From Pseudomonadota bacterium (GTDB lineage Bacteria > Pseudomonadota > Gammaproteobacteria > Xanthomonadales > Xanthomonadaceae), in contig JAEWBY010000007.1 of NCBI GenBank assembly GCA_023390905.1, positions 82,413 to 146,412 on the forward strand: DNA of 64,000 bases, given 5' to 3'. The translations under genes were made by a program, and so were the position numbers. Positions within the stretch are counted from its first letter, which is position 1. Every line of letters starts with the position of its first letter. The notes under the pieces were generated by a model. The model ran no database searches, was not told where the DNA came from, and saw only the letters and a list, made by a program, of their open reading frames with translations. Shown in pieces: positions 1-9,243 of this stretch.

Positions 1-1020
1 CGCGGCATGCGCCGGATCGGCGAGCACGCGCAGCAGCGCATCGGCCCAGGCATCGGCCACGCCGGCCGGCAACAAATGTCCGTTGCGGCCTTCACGCACG
101 ATCTCGCCATTGCCGCCCACCGCGCTGGCGAGAATCGGCACCCCTGCGGCACAGGCTTCCAGCAGCGCGATCGAATACCCCTCGCTCAGTGACGGCAGCG
201 CGAATGCGTGCATGCCGGCAAGCAGGCGCGGGATGTCGCTGCGATCGCCGAGCAGCCGTGCATGGCGATCGAGCCCGGCGTCGCGGATCGCGGTCTGCAA
301 CGGACCGCGCTGTTCGCCGTCACCGACGATCAGCAACCGCGCGCGCGGTTCACGACGATGCACCTGGGCGAAGGCCCGCACCAGCGTGCGCTGATCCTTG
401 ACCGGATTGAGCCGGCCGACCGTGCCGATGATCAGGCTGTCCGACGCCCAGCCCAGTTCCTGCGCCAGTGCGCTGCGGGTGGCGTCGGTGCCGGGCGTGA
501 AGCGTTCTAGGCGGATTCCGTTGGGAATGGCCAGCAGATCGCGTCGCGGACGCACGCCCTGCGTTTCAAAGCGCGCACGCGCCGCTTCGCATACGCCGAC
601 CACGTAATCGGTCAGCGCCAGGCTGCGGCGGTAGAGCCACTCCTTGCGGCTGCGCGGCTGCGGTGCGCCCATGCCGTGCCGCGTGTTGACGATGCGCGCC
701 AGCGGCAGTCCCAGACCGGCGATGACCGCGTGGTAATGCGCCGTGGCGTTGTGCGTGTGCAGGATCGCGTCGGGGCTTTCGGCCAGCCACGCGCGCGCGC
801 GGCGCAGCGTGCGCCATTCCAGTCCGCCGCCCTTGTGGCAGGCATCCACGCGCACGCCCTGATCGATCAGTTCGGCCGCCAGTTGCCCCGGCTCGAACAG
901 GCACACGACGCGGCACGCATGGCCGGCCTCGCGCTGCGCGGCGATCAGATCGATCACCGTGCGCTCCAGCCCGCCGCGCGCGAGGTTCTCGACGAAGTGG
1001 ATGATCTCGCGCCGCTGCAT
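1..1020 (-). CDS. Glycosyltransferase family 4/1, partial (C-terminus beyond the window edge)
   Basis: Transfers a sugar from a nucleotide-sugar donor during polysaccharide assembly, on the cytoplasmic face of the membrane. The frame reads MQRREIIHFVENLARGG from the ATG at 1020 and stays open for 340 codons to base 1, so the 3' end is missing. The N-terminal glycine-rich turn (ENLARGGLER), a GTVGRLNPVKDQ strand at the start of the second Rossmann domain and the PSLSEGYSIALLEA stretch (E-x7-E) are typical of GT-B family 4 enzymes. It lies 11 bases downstream of the CapK-like ligase gene and belongs to the same leftward operon. Donor and acceptor cannot be told from the sequence. Confidence 0.88.
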   Translation of the reverse strand, partial: MQRREIIHFVENLARGGLERTVIDLIAAQREAGHACRVVCLFEPGQLAAELIDQGVRVDACHKGGGLEWRTLRRARAWLAESPDAILHTHNATAHYHAVIAGLGLPLARIVNTRHGMGAPQPRSRKEWLYRRSLALTDYVVGVCEAARARFETQGVRPRRDLLAIPNGIRLERFTPGTDATRSALAQELGWASDSLIIGTVGRLNPVKDQRTLVRAFAQVHRREPRARLLIVGDGEQRGPLQTAIRDAGLDRHARLLGDRSDIPRLLAGMHAFALPSLSEGYSIALLEACAAGVPILASAVGGNGEIVREGRNGHLLPAGVADAWADALLRVLADPAHAA

Positions 1021-1031
1021 GGTCGTCCCGC

Positions 1032-2375
1032 TCACGCCAGTTCCGACACGGTCACGCGCTGCTTGCCGGTGGCGGTCAGCGGAATGTCGTCGGCGAAATG
1101 GAAGTTCAGCGCCACGTTGTCGCCGACCACCTTCTGCAGTTCGCCGCGCATCAGATCGATCACCGATTCGTCGAAATCGTGATCGCGCACCAGGGTGATG
1201 TCGAACGCATCCAGCTGCTTCTGCACCACCTGGTAGCGGCGCACACCGGTCGCGCCGAGGAACGCGTAGACGATGAACTCGCCCGGCACGTAGCGTCCGT
1301 CGGGCGTGCGCAACGCATCGAGCTTGCGGCCATCCACGCTGGCCAGCAGCGGCAACGCGCGGCCGCAACCGCAGCGCTGCGTGCCTGGCGTGGCGAGATC
1401 GCCGTTGATGTAGCGCAGCAGCGGCATGCCGTAGTTGTGCAGATCCGTGACGATCACATCGCGCGGGCCTTCGCCCTGCCCGACCGTTTCGCCCAGCTCC
1501 ACGCGCAGGTGGTCGGCGTTGACGTGCAGGCCCTGGCGGTGTTCGCACTCGGCGGCGATCAGCATGAACTCGCGGCAGCCGTAGGTGTTGTAGGCCGGCG
1601 CGCCGAACGCCTGCTCGATGATCGCGCGCTGGCTCTCGTGCAGCGTCTCGGCCGCGCCGAGGATGCGGTGCGGGCGATGCAGGCGGCGGCCGTTGGCGAG
1701 CATCCATTCGGACAGCTTCACGATCGGCGCGACGTAGGACACGATGGTTTCCGGCCGGAAGCGATCGATGGTGTCGGCGTATTCGGCCATGCGCGCTTCG
1801 CTCATCTCGAACGCGCTGAGCATGTGCCGATTGAAGGCCGCGTGGTACAGCCGATCCTTGCGCTTCTGCGCGCCGACCGGCGTGCCCCACAGGTACAGCG
1901 TGCGCTGGCCCAGCCGCGCATCGGAAAAACCGTAGCCGCGCCACATGATCGCCAGCCGGCGCTCGTAGCTTTCGCGCGTGTAGCCAAAGCGCAGCGGCTC
2001 GCCGGTGGAGCCGCCGGTGGTTTTGAACAACAGCCCGCCACCGGCATGGTCACGCGCGATCAGATCATCGAAGTTCGCGCGGATGGTCGGCTTGTCGAGC
2101 ACCGGCAGGCGCGCGAAATCGGCGGGGCCGCGGATGTCATCCGGTCCGGCGATGCCCAGTTCGCCCCAACTGCGGCGATAGAACGGCACCTGCTCCCAGC
2201 AATGCCGCAGCAGCGCCTGCAGCTTGCGCCATTGCAGAGCGTCCAGCGCCTCCGGATCCAGCCACTGGCTGCGCTCGTATTCGGACAGGTAACGCAGCGT
2301 CTTGCGCCGGCGCAGGCCCGATTCGTACAGCGGGAACAGGACGCGGCGGAACAGCGGTTCGTAGAGATCGCTCAT
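1032..2375 (-). CDS. Phenylacetate-CoA ligase/CapK-like AMP-forming ligase
   Basis: A 447-residue member of the ANL adenylate-forming superfamily, of the branch found in capsule and exopolysaccharide loci (CapK/PaaK-like). The phosphate-binding loop reads FKTTGGSTGEPL in the first third of the protein. A Cys-x-Cys pair (QRCGCGRALP) lies in the C-terminal half, as in many relatives, and the protein ends with a small lid domain. Family knowledge suggests it activates a carboxylic acid as an acyl-adenylate, but the substrate and even the CoA dependence are unknown in this context. Its start codon overlaps the stop of the flippase gene by four bases (ATGA), which points to translational coupling. 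Confidence 0.85.
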   Translation of the reverse strand: MSDLYEPLFRRVLFPLYESGLRRRKTLRYLSEYERSQWLDPEALDALQWRKLQALLRHCWEQVPFYRRSWGELGIAGPDDIRGPADFARLPVLDKPTIRANFDDLIARDHAGGGLLFKTTGGSTGEPLRFGYTRESYERRLAIMWRGYGFSDARLGQRTLYLWGTPVGAQKRKDRLYHAAFNRHMLSAFEMSEARMAEYADTIDRFRPETIVSYVAPIVKLSEWMLANGRRLHRPHRILGAAETLHESQRAIIEQAFGAPAYNTYGCREFMLIAAECEHRQGLHVNADHLRVELGETVGQGEGPRDVIVTDLHNYGMPLLRYINGDLATPGTQRCGCGRALPLLASVDGRKLDALRTPDGRYVPGEFIVYAFLGATGVRRYQVVQKQLDAFDITLVRDHDFDESVIDLMRGELQKVVGDNVALNFHFADDIPLTATGKQRVTVSELA

Positions 2376-3925
2376 GCGCCGCCTTCTCCCGGCGCGCGTG
2401 CATGGGCCCAGGCCAGCAGGCGCGCACCCAACCGCGGTTTGCCCTGGGCGAAACGCTGGTGCAGGTGTTGCAGGTGTTCGATGTCATCGCGATCCCAGCA
2501 GCCGAGCAGCAGCGACAGCGGCGCATAGGCCAGCGCGAGGATGACGCCGCCGCCCAGCACGGCGGCCAGTGGCGGCAGTCCACGCAGCGGCCACGCCAGC
2601 AGCGCGGCGAGCGCGGCGGCGCTCAGCGTGCGCAGCAGCTTGTTGAAATCCGGCAGCACGTGGCTGACCTTCACCGCCAGCGTGACGTAGCAGGTGGCGT
2701 TGATCAGCGCGACCAGCAGATAGGCGATGACCGCGCCGGTCAACGCGAAGTGATGGATCAGCACCGCGTCCAGGCCCAGCTTCACCAGGCCCACGCAGAC
2801 CACCAGCACCCAGATGCTGCGCTGGCGATCGGCGCTGACCAGCAGGCTCGATGCGCCCTGCGTCATCGCGGTCACGCAGGTGGCGATCAGGCAGGCGGAA
2901 AACACCGGCCCGGCGAGGTCGTATTCATGCCCGTACAACAGCAGGATCACGTCGCTGCCGAACACCACGCCGAAGCTCATCAGCGGCGCGGCCAGCAGGC
3001 CCAGATACCCGGTGGTGGCGACGAAGCGCCGCGCCGCCACTTCCCGGCCCTGGCTCAAGGCGCTGGCCATCATCGGCAGCAGCAGCGCGCCGAACACGCC
3101 CGGCACCAGCGCGGCCGCACCGATCGCCAGTTGATAGGCGACCTTGAACTGGCCCGCGGCATGGCTGTCGGCGTAGAGGTTGAGAAACATCACCTCCACT
3201 TCGCTGGCGATCAGGAAGCTCACCGACACGGTGAGCGCGGTCCAGCCCATGTGCCGGCGCACGCGCGCCATCAGTGCAGGCGGCAACGTCACCCCCGCGC
3301 GTTTCTCCGGCACCAGCGGCGCGATCTGGCGGAACGAGACGGTGAAGAACACCAGGCTCGACACCACGAACACCGCCAGCAGCCATTCCACCGGCGCGTT
3401 GAGCTGCCAGGCCAGGATCACCAGCGCCAGATTGATCGGCGTGGACACCAGCGCGACGATCGCGGTGGCGCGGAAATTCTCGAAACCCTTGCACACGCCG
3501 ATGTTGAACATGTACGAGGAGCGCAGTGCGACCGCGATGATCAGAAAGCCCAGCAGCAGCTTGTGGTTCATGCCCGGCGCCACGTGATCGCCGGCGAAGA
3601 TGAAGAGCGCCGCGCCGGCCAGCAGCACGAACAGCAGGAAAATCCGCTGCGCGCGCCGCAGGTACGCGAGCAGGTGCGGGATCATTTCCAGTTGGTTGCC
3701 GCCGCGCAGTTCGGCGATGAACTTGATCGCCGCGCTGGCGGTGCCGGAGTTGGTCGTGGCCACGCCCATCGCCACCAGCCAGATCACCAGGCTGTAGGCA
3801 CCGAACCCATCGGGGCCCAGATGGCGCGCGATGATGATCGAGGTGAGCATGCCGAGCACGTACTCGGTGTACATCCCCACCGAGGAGAACAGCGTATTGC
3901 TGAGGGTGCGCGCGCGGCTGCTCAT
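2372..3925 (-). CDS. Wzx-like oligosaccharide flippase
   Basis: A 517-residue polytopic inner-membrane protein of the MOP (polysaccharide transport) superfamily. It opens with SNTLFSSVGMYTEYVLGMLTSIIIARHLGPDGFGAYSL, split here by its first helix and the usual RHLGPxxFGxY motif. About 12 to 14 hydrophobic segments follow. By family it flips undecaprenyl-linked oligosaccharides across the inner membrane. Both ends overlap neighbouring genes by four bases, so it is part of a tight operon with the O-antigen-ligase-like gene and the CapK-like ligase. A second flippase gene lies at 14475-15947. Confidence 0.9.
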   Translation of the reverse strand: MSSRARTLSNTLFSSVGMYTEYVLGMLTSIIIARHLGPDGFGAYSLVIWLVAMGVATTNSGTASAAIKFIAELRGGNQLEMIPHLLAYLRRAQRIFLLFVLLAGAALFIFAGDHVAPGMNHKLLLGFLIIAVALRSSYMFNIGVCKGFENFRATAIVALVSTPINLALVILAWQLNAPVEWLLAVFVVSSLVFFTVSFRQIAPLVPEKRAGVTLPPALMARVRRHMGWTALTVSVSFLIASEVEVMFLNLYADSHAAGQFKVAYQLAIGAAALVPGVFGALLLPMMASALSQGREVAARRFVATTGYLGLLAAPLMSFGVVFGSDVILLLYGHEYDLAGPVFSACLIATCVTAMTQGASSLLVSADRQRSIWVLVVCVGLVKLGLDAVLIHHFALTGAVIAYLLVALINATCYVTLAVKVSHVLPDFNKLLRTLSAAALAALLAWPLRGLPPLAAVLGGGVILALAYAPLSLLLGCWDRDDIEHLQHLHQRFAQGKPRLGARLLAWAHARAPGEGGA

Positions 3926-5259
3926 GCCAGGGCCAGGAGGACTTTCACGGTGAGATACAGGCCGATAACGCCGATTACGGAAACAATCGGCCAGCGGATG
4001 AGGTCCTTGGTCAGGGTGAACTCGGGCAGGCTCGCATAGGTCTGGCGCATGCGCGTGTAATGCGCCACCACCAGCGCCACCAGCAGGTACAGGATGATCA
4101 CGTAGCTGCGGCTGAGGAAGAACGCGGCGGTGAAGAACCCGGTCAGCGACATCAGGAAGGTCAGCGTCAGCGCGCGGTCGCGCTTCCAGTCGGCCAGGGC
4201 GACGGCGTCCGGCACCTCCAGCGGCACGTCGTCGATGATGTCGTCGCCGCGCTTGAGGATGGCCATCATCATGCGGAACGAATAGCCCACGATCGCCAGC
4301 CAGATGGTGAAGCCGACGATGCCGGTCTCGGCCAGCACCAGCACGAAGGAATTGTGCGCGGTCAGTTCATGCAGATCCGAATAACCGCCGGCGCCGATGC
4401 CGAAGATCGGGCTTCCGATGAACATCTGGATGCCTTCGTACCACGATTCCACGCGGCCCATCGCCGAGGCTTCGGAGACGTCCATTTCCTGCATGCGCGA
4501 GGGCAGCATCATCAGCCCGGTCAGCGCGCCGGCCGCGAGCAGCCCGGCGGTGAAGATGCCGCGCTTCTGCCACACGTAGACGCCGAGCATGGCCACCAGC
4601 GCCAGCAGCGTGCCGCGCGAATTGGTCAGGTAGCAGCCCCACAGCAGCAGCCCCATCACCACCCACCAGAACAGCCGCTTGAGCCCCATCAGCCCGCCGC
4701 GATTGCTCAGGTAGAACGCCATCGGCAGGCACATCACGAACAGCATGCCCAGATCGTTGGGGTCGTTGAAGATGCCCACGTACTGGATGCGCGTGCCCTG
4801 CGACAGCTCCACGCCGGTCCAGCCGATGCCGGTCTGGGCCTGTTCGATGCCGTGCACCGCCAGCACCGTGGCGCAGATGGCGAACACCGCCATCACGATC
4901 TGCATGCGCTCGCGGGTGAAGGTCGCATTGGCGAGCAGGATGTAGGCCATCAGCACCGGCGCGAAGATCGCGAACACGAACAGCGCTCCGCCCATCCAGC
5001 CGTTAACGACCTTGGAGATCATCGCCACCAGCAGGAAGATCGGAATCAGCAGGTACTGCGGCGCACTGAACGATTTGCGCGCGGACATCGCGAACAGTCC
5101 GGCCGCCAGGACCAGTGCGATCGACTGCAGCGGAGGGCCGGGATTGTCGGCCAGCGCCGGATAGTCCTGTGGCCGGATCAGCACCAGCACCAGGTACACC
5201 AGAATGAAGAAGAACATCAGCCCCTGTAACTCCGTTCTTTTGTTTTTCTGAACAGCCAC
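3922..5259 (-). CDS. O-antigen ligase/Wzy-type polymerase family protein
   Basis: A 445-residue integral membrane protein with about 11 to 12 hydrophobic segments and a periplasmic loop in the second half (residues ~255-305). That loop carries GRVESWYEGIQMF, IFGIGAGGYSDLHELTAHNSFVL split around the H-N-S triad, and the GIVGFTIWL tail of the Wzy_C/O-antigen-ligase domain. Such proteins either polymerise repeat units or ligate glycans to lipid or protein, and the sequence alone cannot separate these. It overlaps the flippase gene downstream by four bases and follows the deacetylase gene after 46 bases. Confidence 0.87.
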   Translation of the reverse strand: MAVQKNKRTELQGLMFFFILVYLVLVLIRPQDYPALADNPGPPLQSIALVLAAGLFAMSARKSFSAPQYLLIPIFLLVAMISKVVNGWMGGALFVFAIFAPVLMAYILLANATFTRERMQIVMAVFAICATVLAVHGIEQAQTGIGWTGVELSQGTRIQYVGIFNDPNDLGMLFVMCLPMAFYLSNRGGLMGLKRLFWWVVMGLLLWGCYLTNSRGTLLALVAMLGVYVWQKRGIFTAGLLAAGALTGLMMLPSRMQEMDVSEASAMGRVESWYEGIQMFIGSPIFGIGAGGYSDLHELTAHNSFVLVLAETGIVGFTIWLAIVGYSFRMMMAILKRGDDIIDDVPLEVPDAVALADWKRDRALTLTFLMSLTGFFTAAFFLSRSYVIILYLLVALVVAHYTRMRQTYASLPEFTLTKDLIRWPIVSVIGVIGLYLTVKVLLALA

Positions 5260-5305
5260 ACCTGCGCGTCCTCGCGGTCCGCGCCTGCGTCATTGCCGCA
5301 ATCGA

Positions 5306-6391
5306 TCAGCCCGTCCGCAACCGCGAGGTGTAACTGAACACCTCCGGCACGGACACCATCGCCTCGAACCACTCGCGATCCATCTGCCGTTCCACCGGCA
5401 GCCGCGGCAGCGAATACAGCGTGGTGGCTTGCACCGCGCCGGTGCCGGCCACATAGCTGCACGCCATGCGGAAACCGGCCGCGCGCACCGCATCCACCGT
5501 TTCGGCGTCGAATGCGTCCGGGCCGCCGACCGGATACGACAGCACGTCAATCGGCGCGCCCAGCTCGCGTTCCAGCGTGGCCTTGGAGCCATGCACTTCG
5601 GCGCTCATGCGCTCCGGCGACAGCTTGGCGAGCATGCGGTGGTGCACGCCGTGCGAGCCGACTTCCATCCCGGCCCGGCGCATTTCGCGCAGTTGATCCC
5701 ACGTCATCGGCCGGCAGTGGTCATGCCCGTGCGCGCGCGGCATGTTCCATTCGGTTTCCAGCCGGTTGATCAGCGCGCTCTGCCCGTCATCGTCCAGCGA
5801 CTTGAGCCGGTCCAGCAGTTCCGATGCCTGCACGCGGCGCTCGGCCAGCGTCCTGCCCAGCGTCCAGTCCAACTGGAGTTCCGGGGCGATCAGGCGATCG
5901 GCCGCGGTCGAACAGACCATGTGCACCAACCAGTCGTAGGCATACGGGCGGCCGGAATCGATGTGCCCGGTCGACACGAAGAACATCGCCGACATGCCGA
6001 GATCGCGCAGGATCGGAAACGCCACGCGGTAGTTGTCGTCGTAGCCATCGTCGAAGGTCACCAGCACCGCGCCCTTGGGCACGCGCTGCCCGCGCGCGAG
6101 CTGGTCCAGCATCTCGGTGAAGCGCATCGGCACGAAATGCTTTTTCAGGTAGGCCATCTGATCGTGGAAGGCCTGCGCCGAGGCGCTGATCAGATCCGTA
6201 TCGAAACTGAAACCTTCCGGCTCGGCGGTCTCCAGCACACGGTGGTACGCCAGCACGCGCACGTCGTCGCGCGAACCCAGCCGCATCCGCCGCAGCAACG
6301 GCAGCATGCCGGTGCGATGGCACCAGCGCGCCAGCAACTGTCGCCGCCCCGCGCGTTCCATGGCCTGTTTGGAGGCTCCCCTGTTCGTCAT
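5306..6391 (-). CDS. Polysaccharide deacetylase (NodB-like, CE4)
   Basis: A 361-residue protein with the NodB homology fold. The catalytic TFDDGYDDN motif is at about residues 112-120, and the metal-binding histidine motif SHGVHH is in the second half (EVGSHGVHH). The family removes N- or O-acetyl groups from sugars with a bound metal. No signal peptide is obvious: the N-terminus is basic and soluble, so action on a lipid-linked precursor is possible. It is the first gene of the leftward operon 5306-1. Upstream lies a repeat-rich 349-base spacer that separates it from the divergent J-domain gene. Confidence 0.88.
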   Translation of the reverse strand: MTNRGASKQAMERAGRRQLLARWCHRTGMLPLLRRMRLGSRDDVRVLAYHRVLETAEPEGFSFDTDLISASAQAFHDQMAYLKKHFVPMRFTEMLDQLARGQRVPKGAVLVTFDDGYDDNYRVAFPILRDLGMSAMFFVSTGHIDSGRPYAYDWLVHMVCSTAADRLIAPELQLDWTLGRTLAERRVQASELLDRLKSLDDDGQSALINRLETEWNMPRAHGHDHCRPMTWDQLREMRRAGMEVGSHGVHHRMLAKLSPERMSAEVHGSKATLERELGAPIDVLSYPVGGPDAFDAETVDAVRAAGFRMACSYVAGTGAVQATTLYSLPRLPVERQMDREWFEAMVSVPEVFSYTSRLRTG

Positions 6392-6479
6392 CTTCGCATC
6401 CAGGCAGCCGTTGCCCGTTGCTGATTGGTACGGGAATTGGGGGGCAGACAGGACACGGGCGCGGAGAGGTGAGCCGATC

Positions 6480-6562
6480 GCCGTGAGCCGTGAGCCGGGA
6501 GCCGGGAGCCGGAAGCCGGGAAATCGGGAGATCGGGAGATCGGGAGATCGGGAGATCGGAAA
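6480..6562. repeat. Tandem heptamer and octamer repeats
   Basis: About five copies of a 7-base unit CCG(T/G)GAG run into four perfect copies of the 8-base unit GGGAGATC. The tract lies in the 349-base divergent spacer between the deacetylase and J-domain genes (6392-6740). No gene is seen in this spacer. The units share a (C)GGGA core, so they probably arose by slippage. Confidence 0.8.
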
Positions 6563-6600
6563 TTGGAACCGGGATCAATTGCAGGGGCGCAATGGTCGAA

Positions 6601-6656
6601 TCCGGCTCTCCGGTTCTCCGGTTCTCCGGCTACCGGCTACCGATTCCCGATTCCCG
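6601..6656. repeat. Second tandem repeat tract, roughly inverted relative to the first
   Basis: Copies of CCGGTTCT (8 bases), CTACCGG (7 bases) and ATTCCCG (7 bases) follow one another. Read on the minus strand they give GGGAATC, CCGGTAG and AGAACCGG units. These resemble the GGGAGATC/CCGGGAG units of the tract at 6480-6562, so the two tracts could pair imperfectly. Confidence 0.7.
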
Positions 6657-6740
6657 TCCCCCTCTGTCCGCTCCCCCGCCCCATTCACGTTCACCTGCAC
6701 ATGACGCCGTGACGGCGGACACCAGGGGACGCTGCACCGC

Positions 6741-7424
6741 ATGTCGGACGATACCGACTTCGTGACCTTGTACGACGAGCTGGGGCTGGACGCGGCGTGC
6801 GCGTTGCCGCAGTTCAAGCGTGCGTATCGGCGGCGGGTCACGCAGTTGCATCCGGATCACCAGGGCGGGCCGGGCGACATGCCGCGCCTGCAACGGCTCA
6901 ACCGGATGTATGAAGCGGCGCTGGAATTCCACCGCGTGCATGGCCGTCTTCCCGGCGCGAGCCCGAGCCGCGAGCCGGGTGCGCCGCCGCGCGAGGCGGC
7001 CAACGATGACACCCTCGTCCAGGAATACAGCTTCGAGGTCACCGGCACGGACGCCGCGCCGGTGACCGGATTTCCCCGTCGTCGCCGTTACCTGTTGTGG
7101 TTGGCGCTGGTGGCGGTGCTGCTGTACTGGTGGGGCGCGCAGAAGTCGGCGACGCCGTCGCTGGATCCGGCCGGACCGGGTGATGCGGTACCGCCGGGTT
7201 TCGGTGCGCCGGCGCTGGCCAGTGCGATCACCGTGGGCATGGACGAGAAGCAGGTGCGGCGCATCCTCGGCTTCCCCGACACCGAACACGGTTCGCGCTG
7301 GGAATACGGCCCCTCATGGGTGCAGTTCCAGTGCGGACAGGTGGTGGGCTGGTACAGCTCGCCGCTCAAGCCGCTGCAGGTGGATGAAACCAGTGCCGGA
7401 CGCATCACCGCGCCGCACTGCTGA
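6741..7424 (+). CDS. Membrane-anchored J-domain protein with BamE-like C-terminus
   Basis: A 227-residue protein of three parts. Residues 8-68 form a J-domain with the HPD motif at 37-39, which in this family stimulates DnaK ATPase. Residues 116-133 are a single hydrophobic helix preceded by four arginines (RRRR), so the N-terminus should be cytoplasmic. Residues ~163-212 (ITVGMDEKQVRRILGFPD, then a W-Y pair) resemble the SmpA/OmlA/BamE fold and would be periplasmic. The combination suggests a local co-chaperone at the membrane, but no client is known. It is co-directional with the methyltransferase gene 11 bases downstream. Confidence 0.8.
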   Translation: MSDDTDFVTLYDELGLDAACALPQFKRAYRRRVTQLHPDHQGGPGDMPRLQRLNRMYEAALEFHRVHGRLPGASPSREPGAPPREAANDDTLVQEYSFEVTGTDAAPVTGFPRRRRYLLWLALVAVLLYWWGAQKSATPSLDPAGPGDAVPPGFGAPALASAITVGMDEKQVRRILGFPDTEHGSRWEYGPSWVQFQCGQVVGWYSSPLKPLQVDETSAGRITAPHC

Positions 7425-7435
7425 CAGGGGGATCT

Positions 7436-8047
7436 ATGTTTGCCAACACGGCCGGACTGCTGAAGAAAGCCCAGCGCCGACTCTGGATGAAATACGCGCT
7501 GCGCGGCGTCGGCGGCGCCGACAACCATGCGCGGCTGGATCTGGCCTATCGCATGGAAGATCCCTGGAACATGGATTCGGCGATGGAGCGCACGCGCTTC
7601 GAGGCCACCAACCGGGTGATCGAACAGGCGTTCGGGCGGGTCGGTTCGGTGCTGGAGATCGGCTGCGGCGAAGGCCACCAGACGCAATGGCTCGCGCGGT
7701 TGAGCGATGAACAGTACGGCCTGGATGTCAGCGCGCATGCGGTCGAACGTGCGCGCCAGCGACTGCCGCACGCGCACTTCGCCGCGGCGGATCTGTTCGC
7801 CCAGCCGTGGGGCGAACAGCGCCACCGCTTCGATCTGGTCACCGCCTGCGAAGTGCTCTACTACCTCAGCGATCCGGCCGCGACGATCGCGCGCATGCGC
7901 CATCTGGGCCGCAACGGACTGGTGACGTTCTTCGCGCCGGCGTGCGGCCGCATCGGCCCGCACGTGGAAGCGATTCCCGGATTGCAGAAGACCTGGATCC
8001 ATCACGGCAGCACGGCCTGGTTGATCGGATGGTGGCGTGATGCCTGA
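7436..8047 (+). CDS. Class I SAM-dependent methyltransferase
   Basis: A 203-residue soluble protein with the Rossmann methyltransferase motif I VLEIGCGEG at about residues 72-80, motif II around YGLDVSAHAV, and the FDLVTACEVLYYL motif. The closest recognisable relatives are NodS-like and related glycan methyltransferases. In this cluster it probably methylates a sugar or a lipid-linked saccharide, which is inferred from context. Its end overlaps the start of the next glycosyltransferase gene by eight bases (or 11 if that gene starts at the GTG at 8037). Confidence 0.85.
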   Translation: MFANTAGLLKKAQRRLWMKYALRGVGGADNHARLDLAYRMEDPWNMDSAMERTRFEATNRVIEQAFGRVGSVLEIGCGEGHQTQWLARLSDEQYGLDVSAHAVERARQRLPHAHFAAADLFAQPWGEQRHRFDLVTACEVLYYLSDPAATIARMRHLGRNGLVTFFAPACGRIGPHVEAIPGLQKTWIHHGSTAWLIGWWRDA

Positions 8048-9227
8048 GACCCCTGGCGCCTTGAACGGGCTGGGCGTGGTGTATTTCGGCAATGACTGGC
8101 AGGCGGAGAACCGCACCAGCAGCCATCATGTCGCCACCCGCCTCGCTGGCTACATGCCGGTGCTGTATGTCGATTCACCCGGCATGCGCGCACCGACGAC
8201 GTCCGGCCGCGATCTGAAGAAGGCCTGGCGCAAGCTGTCGGCCGCGCTGCGCCGGCCCGAGTTGATCCGCGAAGGCTTCTGGCGCTGCACCGTGCCGCAA
8301 CTGCCGTTCCGCCGCATCCCCGGCGTGGAAGCGTTCAACCGCGCGTTCGGCCGCTGGGCCGTGCGACGCGCGATGCGCGCGATCGGCATGCACCGGCGCA
8401 TCTCGTGGTTCGTGGTGCCGCATCCGGGCTTCCTGGCCAGGAAACTCGACGAAGAACTCTGCGTGTACTACTGCATCGACGACTACGCCGCGCATCCGGG
8501 CGTGGACAGCGCGCTGATCGGCGCGCGCGACGAGGCGCTCAGCCGCACGGCGGATCTGCAGTTCGTCGCGCCCCCGGCGCTGCTGGATCGCAAGAAGGCG
8601 ATCAATCCGGCAACGCATTATTCGCCGCACGGCGTGGACGTGGATCTGTTCCGCGCCGCCGCCGATCCGCGCACCGCGATTGCGCCCGGTGCGCAAGACC
8701 TGCCTGGCCCCGTGATCGGTTACATCGGATCGGTGCACGAGTGGATCGATCTGGAACTGATCGGCTGGCTCGCGCAGCAACGGCCGCAGTGGACCTTCCT
8801 GCTGGTGGGCCATGCGGCCGTGGACGTCAGTGCGCTGCGCGCCTTGCCGAACGTCCACCTCGCCGGTGCGCAGCCCTACCCTTCGCTGCCGACCTGGGCC
8901 AGGGCATTCGACGCAGCGATCATTCCGTACCGGCTCAATCGCCAGGTCGCCAACGCCAATCCGCTGAAACTGCGCGAATACCTGGCCACCGGCAAGCCGA
9001 TCGTCAGCGTGCACAATCCCGAAATCGAAAAATTCTCCCGCTGGGTGCGCATCGCGCACGGCCGCGAACAGTTCCTGCACGCGCTGGAACAGGCGCTGGC
9101 CGAAGACAGTCCGCAGGCCGCAGCCGAACGCATCGCCGCCGTCGCCGACCAGACCTGGGACCGCCGCGTCGAACAGGTACTCGCCACCGTCGCGCACTCG
9201 CTCGGCCACGCCATCAAGACTTCCTGA
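8040..9227 (+). CDS. Glycosyltransferase (GT-B fold, family 1/4-like)
   Basis: A 395-residue enzyme. I start it at the ATG at 8040 (MPETPGALNG); a GTG at 8037 would add one residue. The early segment VVYFGNDWQAENRTSSHHVA and the later GYIGSVHEWIDLELIGWLA and ANANPLKLREYLATGKPIVS stretches fit GT-B enzymes that use a nucleotide sugar. The YYCIDDYAAHPG segment is characteristic of a subfamily common in exopolysaccharide loci. It overlaps the methyltransferase gene and lies 16 bases before the oxidoreductase-epimerase fusion, so all three are probably co-expressed. Confidence 0.85.
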   Translation: MPETPGALNGLGVVYFGNDWQAENRTSSHHVATRLAGYMPVLYVDSPGMRAPTTSGRDLKKAWRKLSAALRRPELIREGFWRCTVPQLPFRRIPGVEAFNRAFGRWAVRRAMRAIGMHRRISWFVVPHPGFLARKLDEELCVYYCIDDYAAHPGVDSALIGARDEALSRTADLQFVAPPALLDRKKAINPATHYSPHGVDVDLFRAAADPRTAIAPGAQDLPGPVIGYIGSVHEWIDLELIGWLAQQRPQWTFLLVGHAAVDVSALRALPNVHLAGAQPYPSLPTWARAFDAAIIPYRLNRQVANANPLKLREYLATGKPIVSVHNPEIEKFSRWVRIAHGREQFLHALEQALAEDSPQAAAERIAAVADQTWDRRVEQVLATVAHSLGHAIKTS

Positions 9228-9243
9228 TCAGTTGAACGCCTCC

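Noticed and set aside
6480..6656. A CRISPR array
   Set aside because: The repeats are 7-8 bases long, directly adjacent and without unique spacers, so they are simple tandem repeats.
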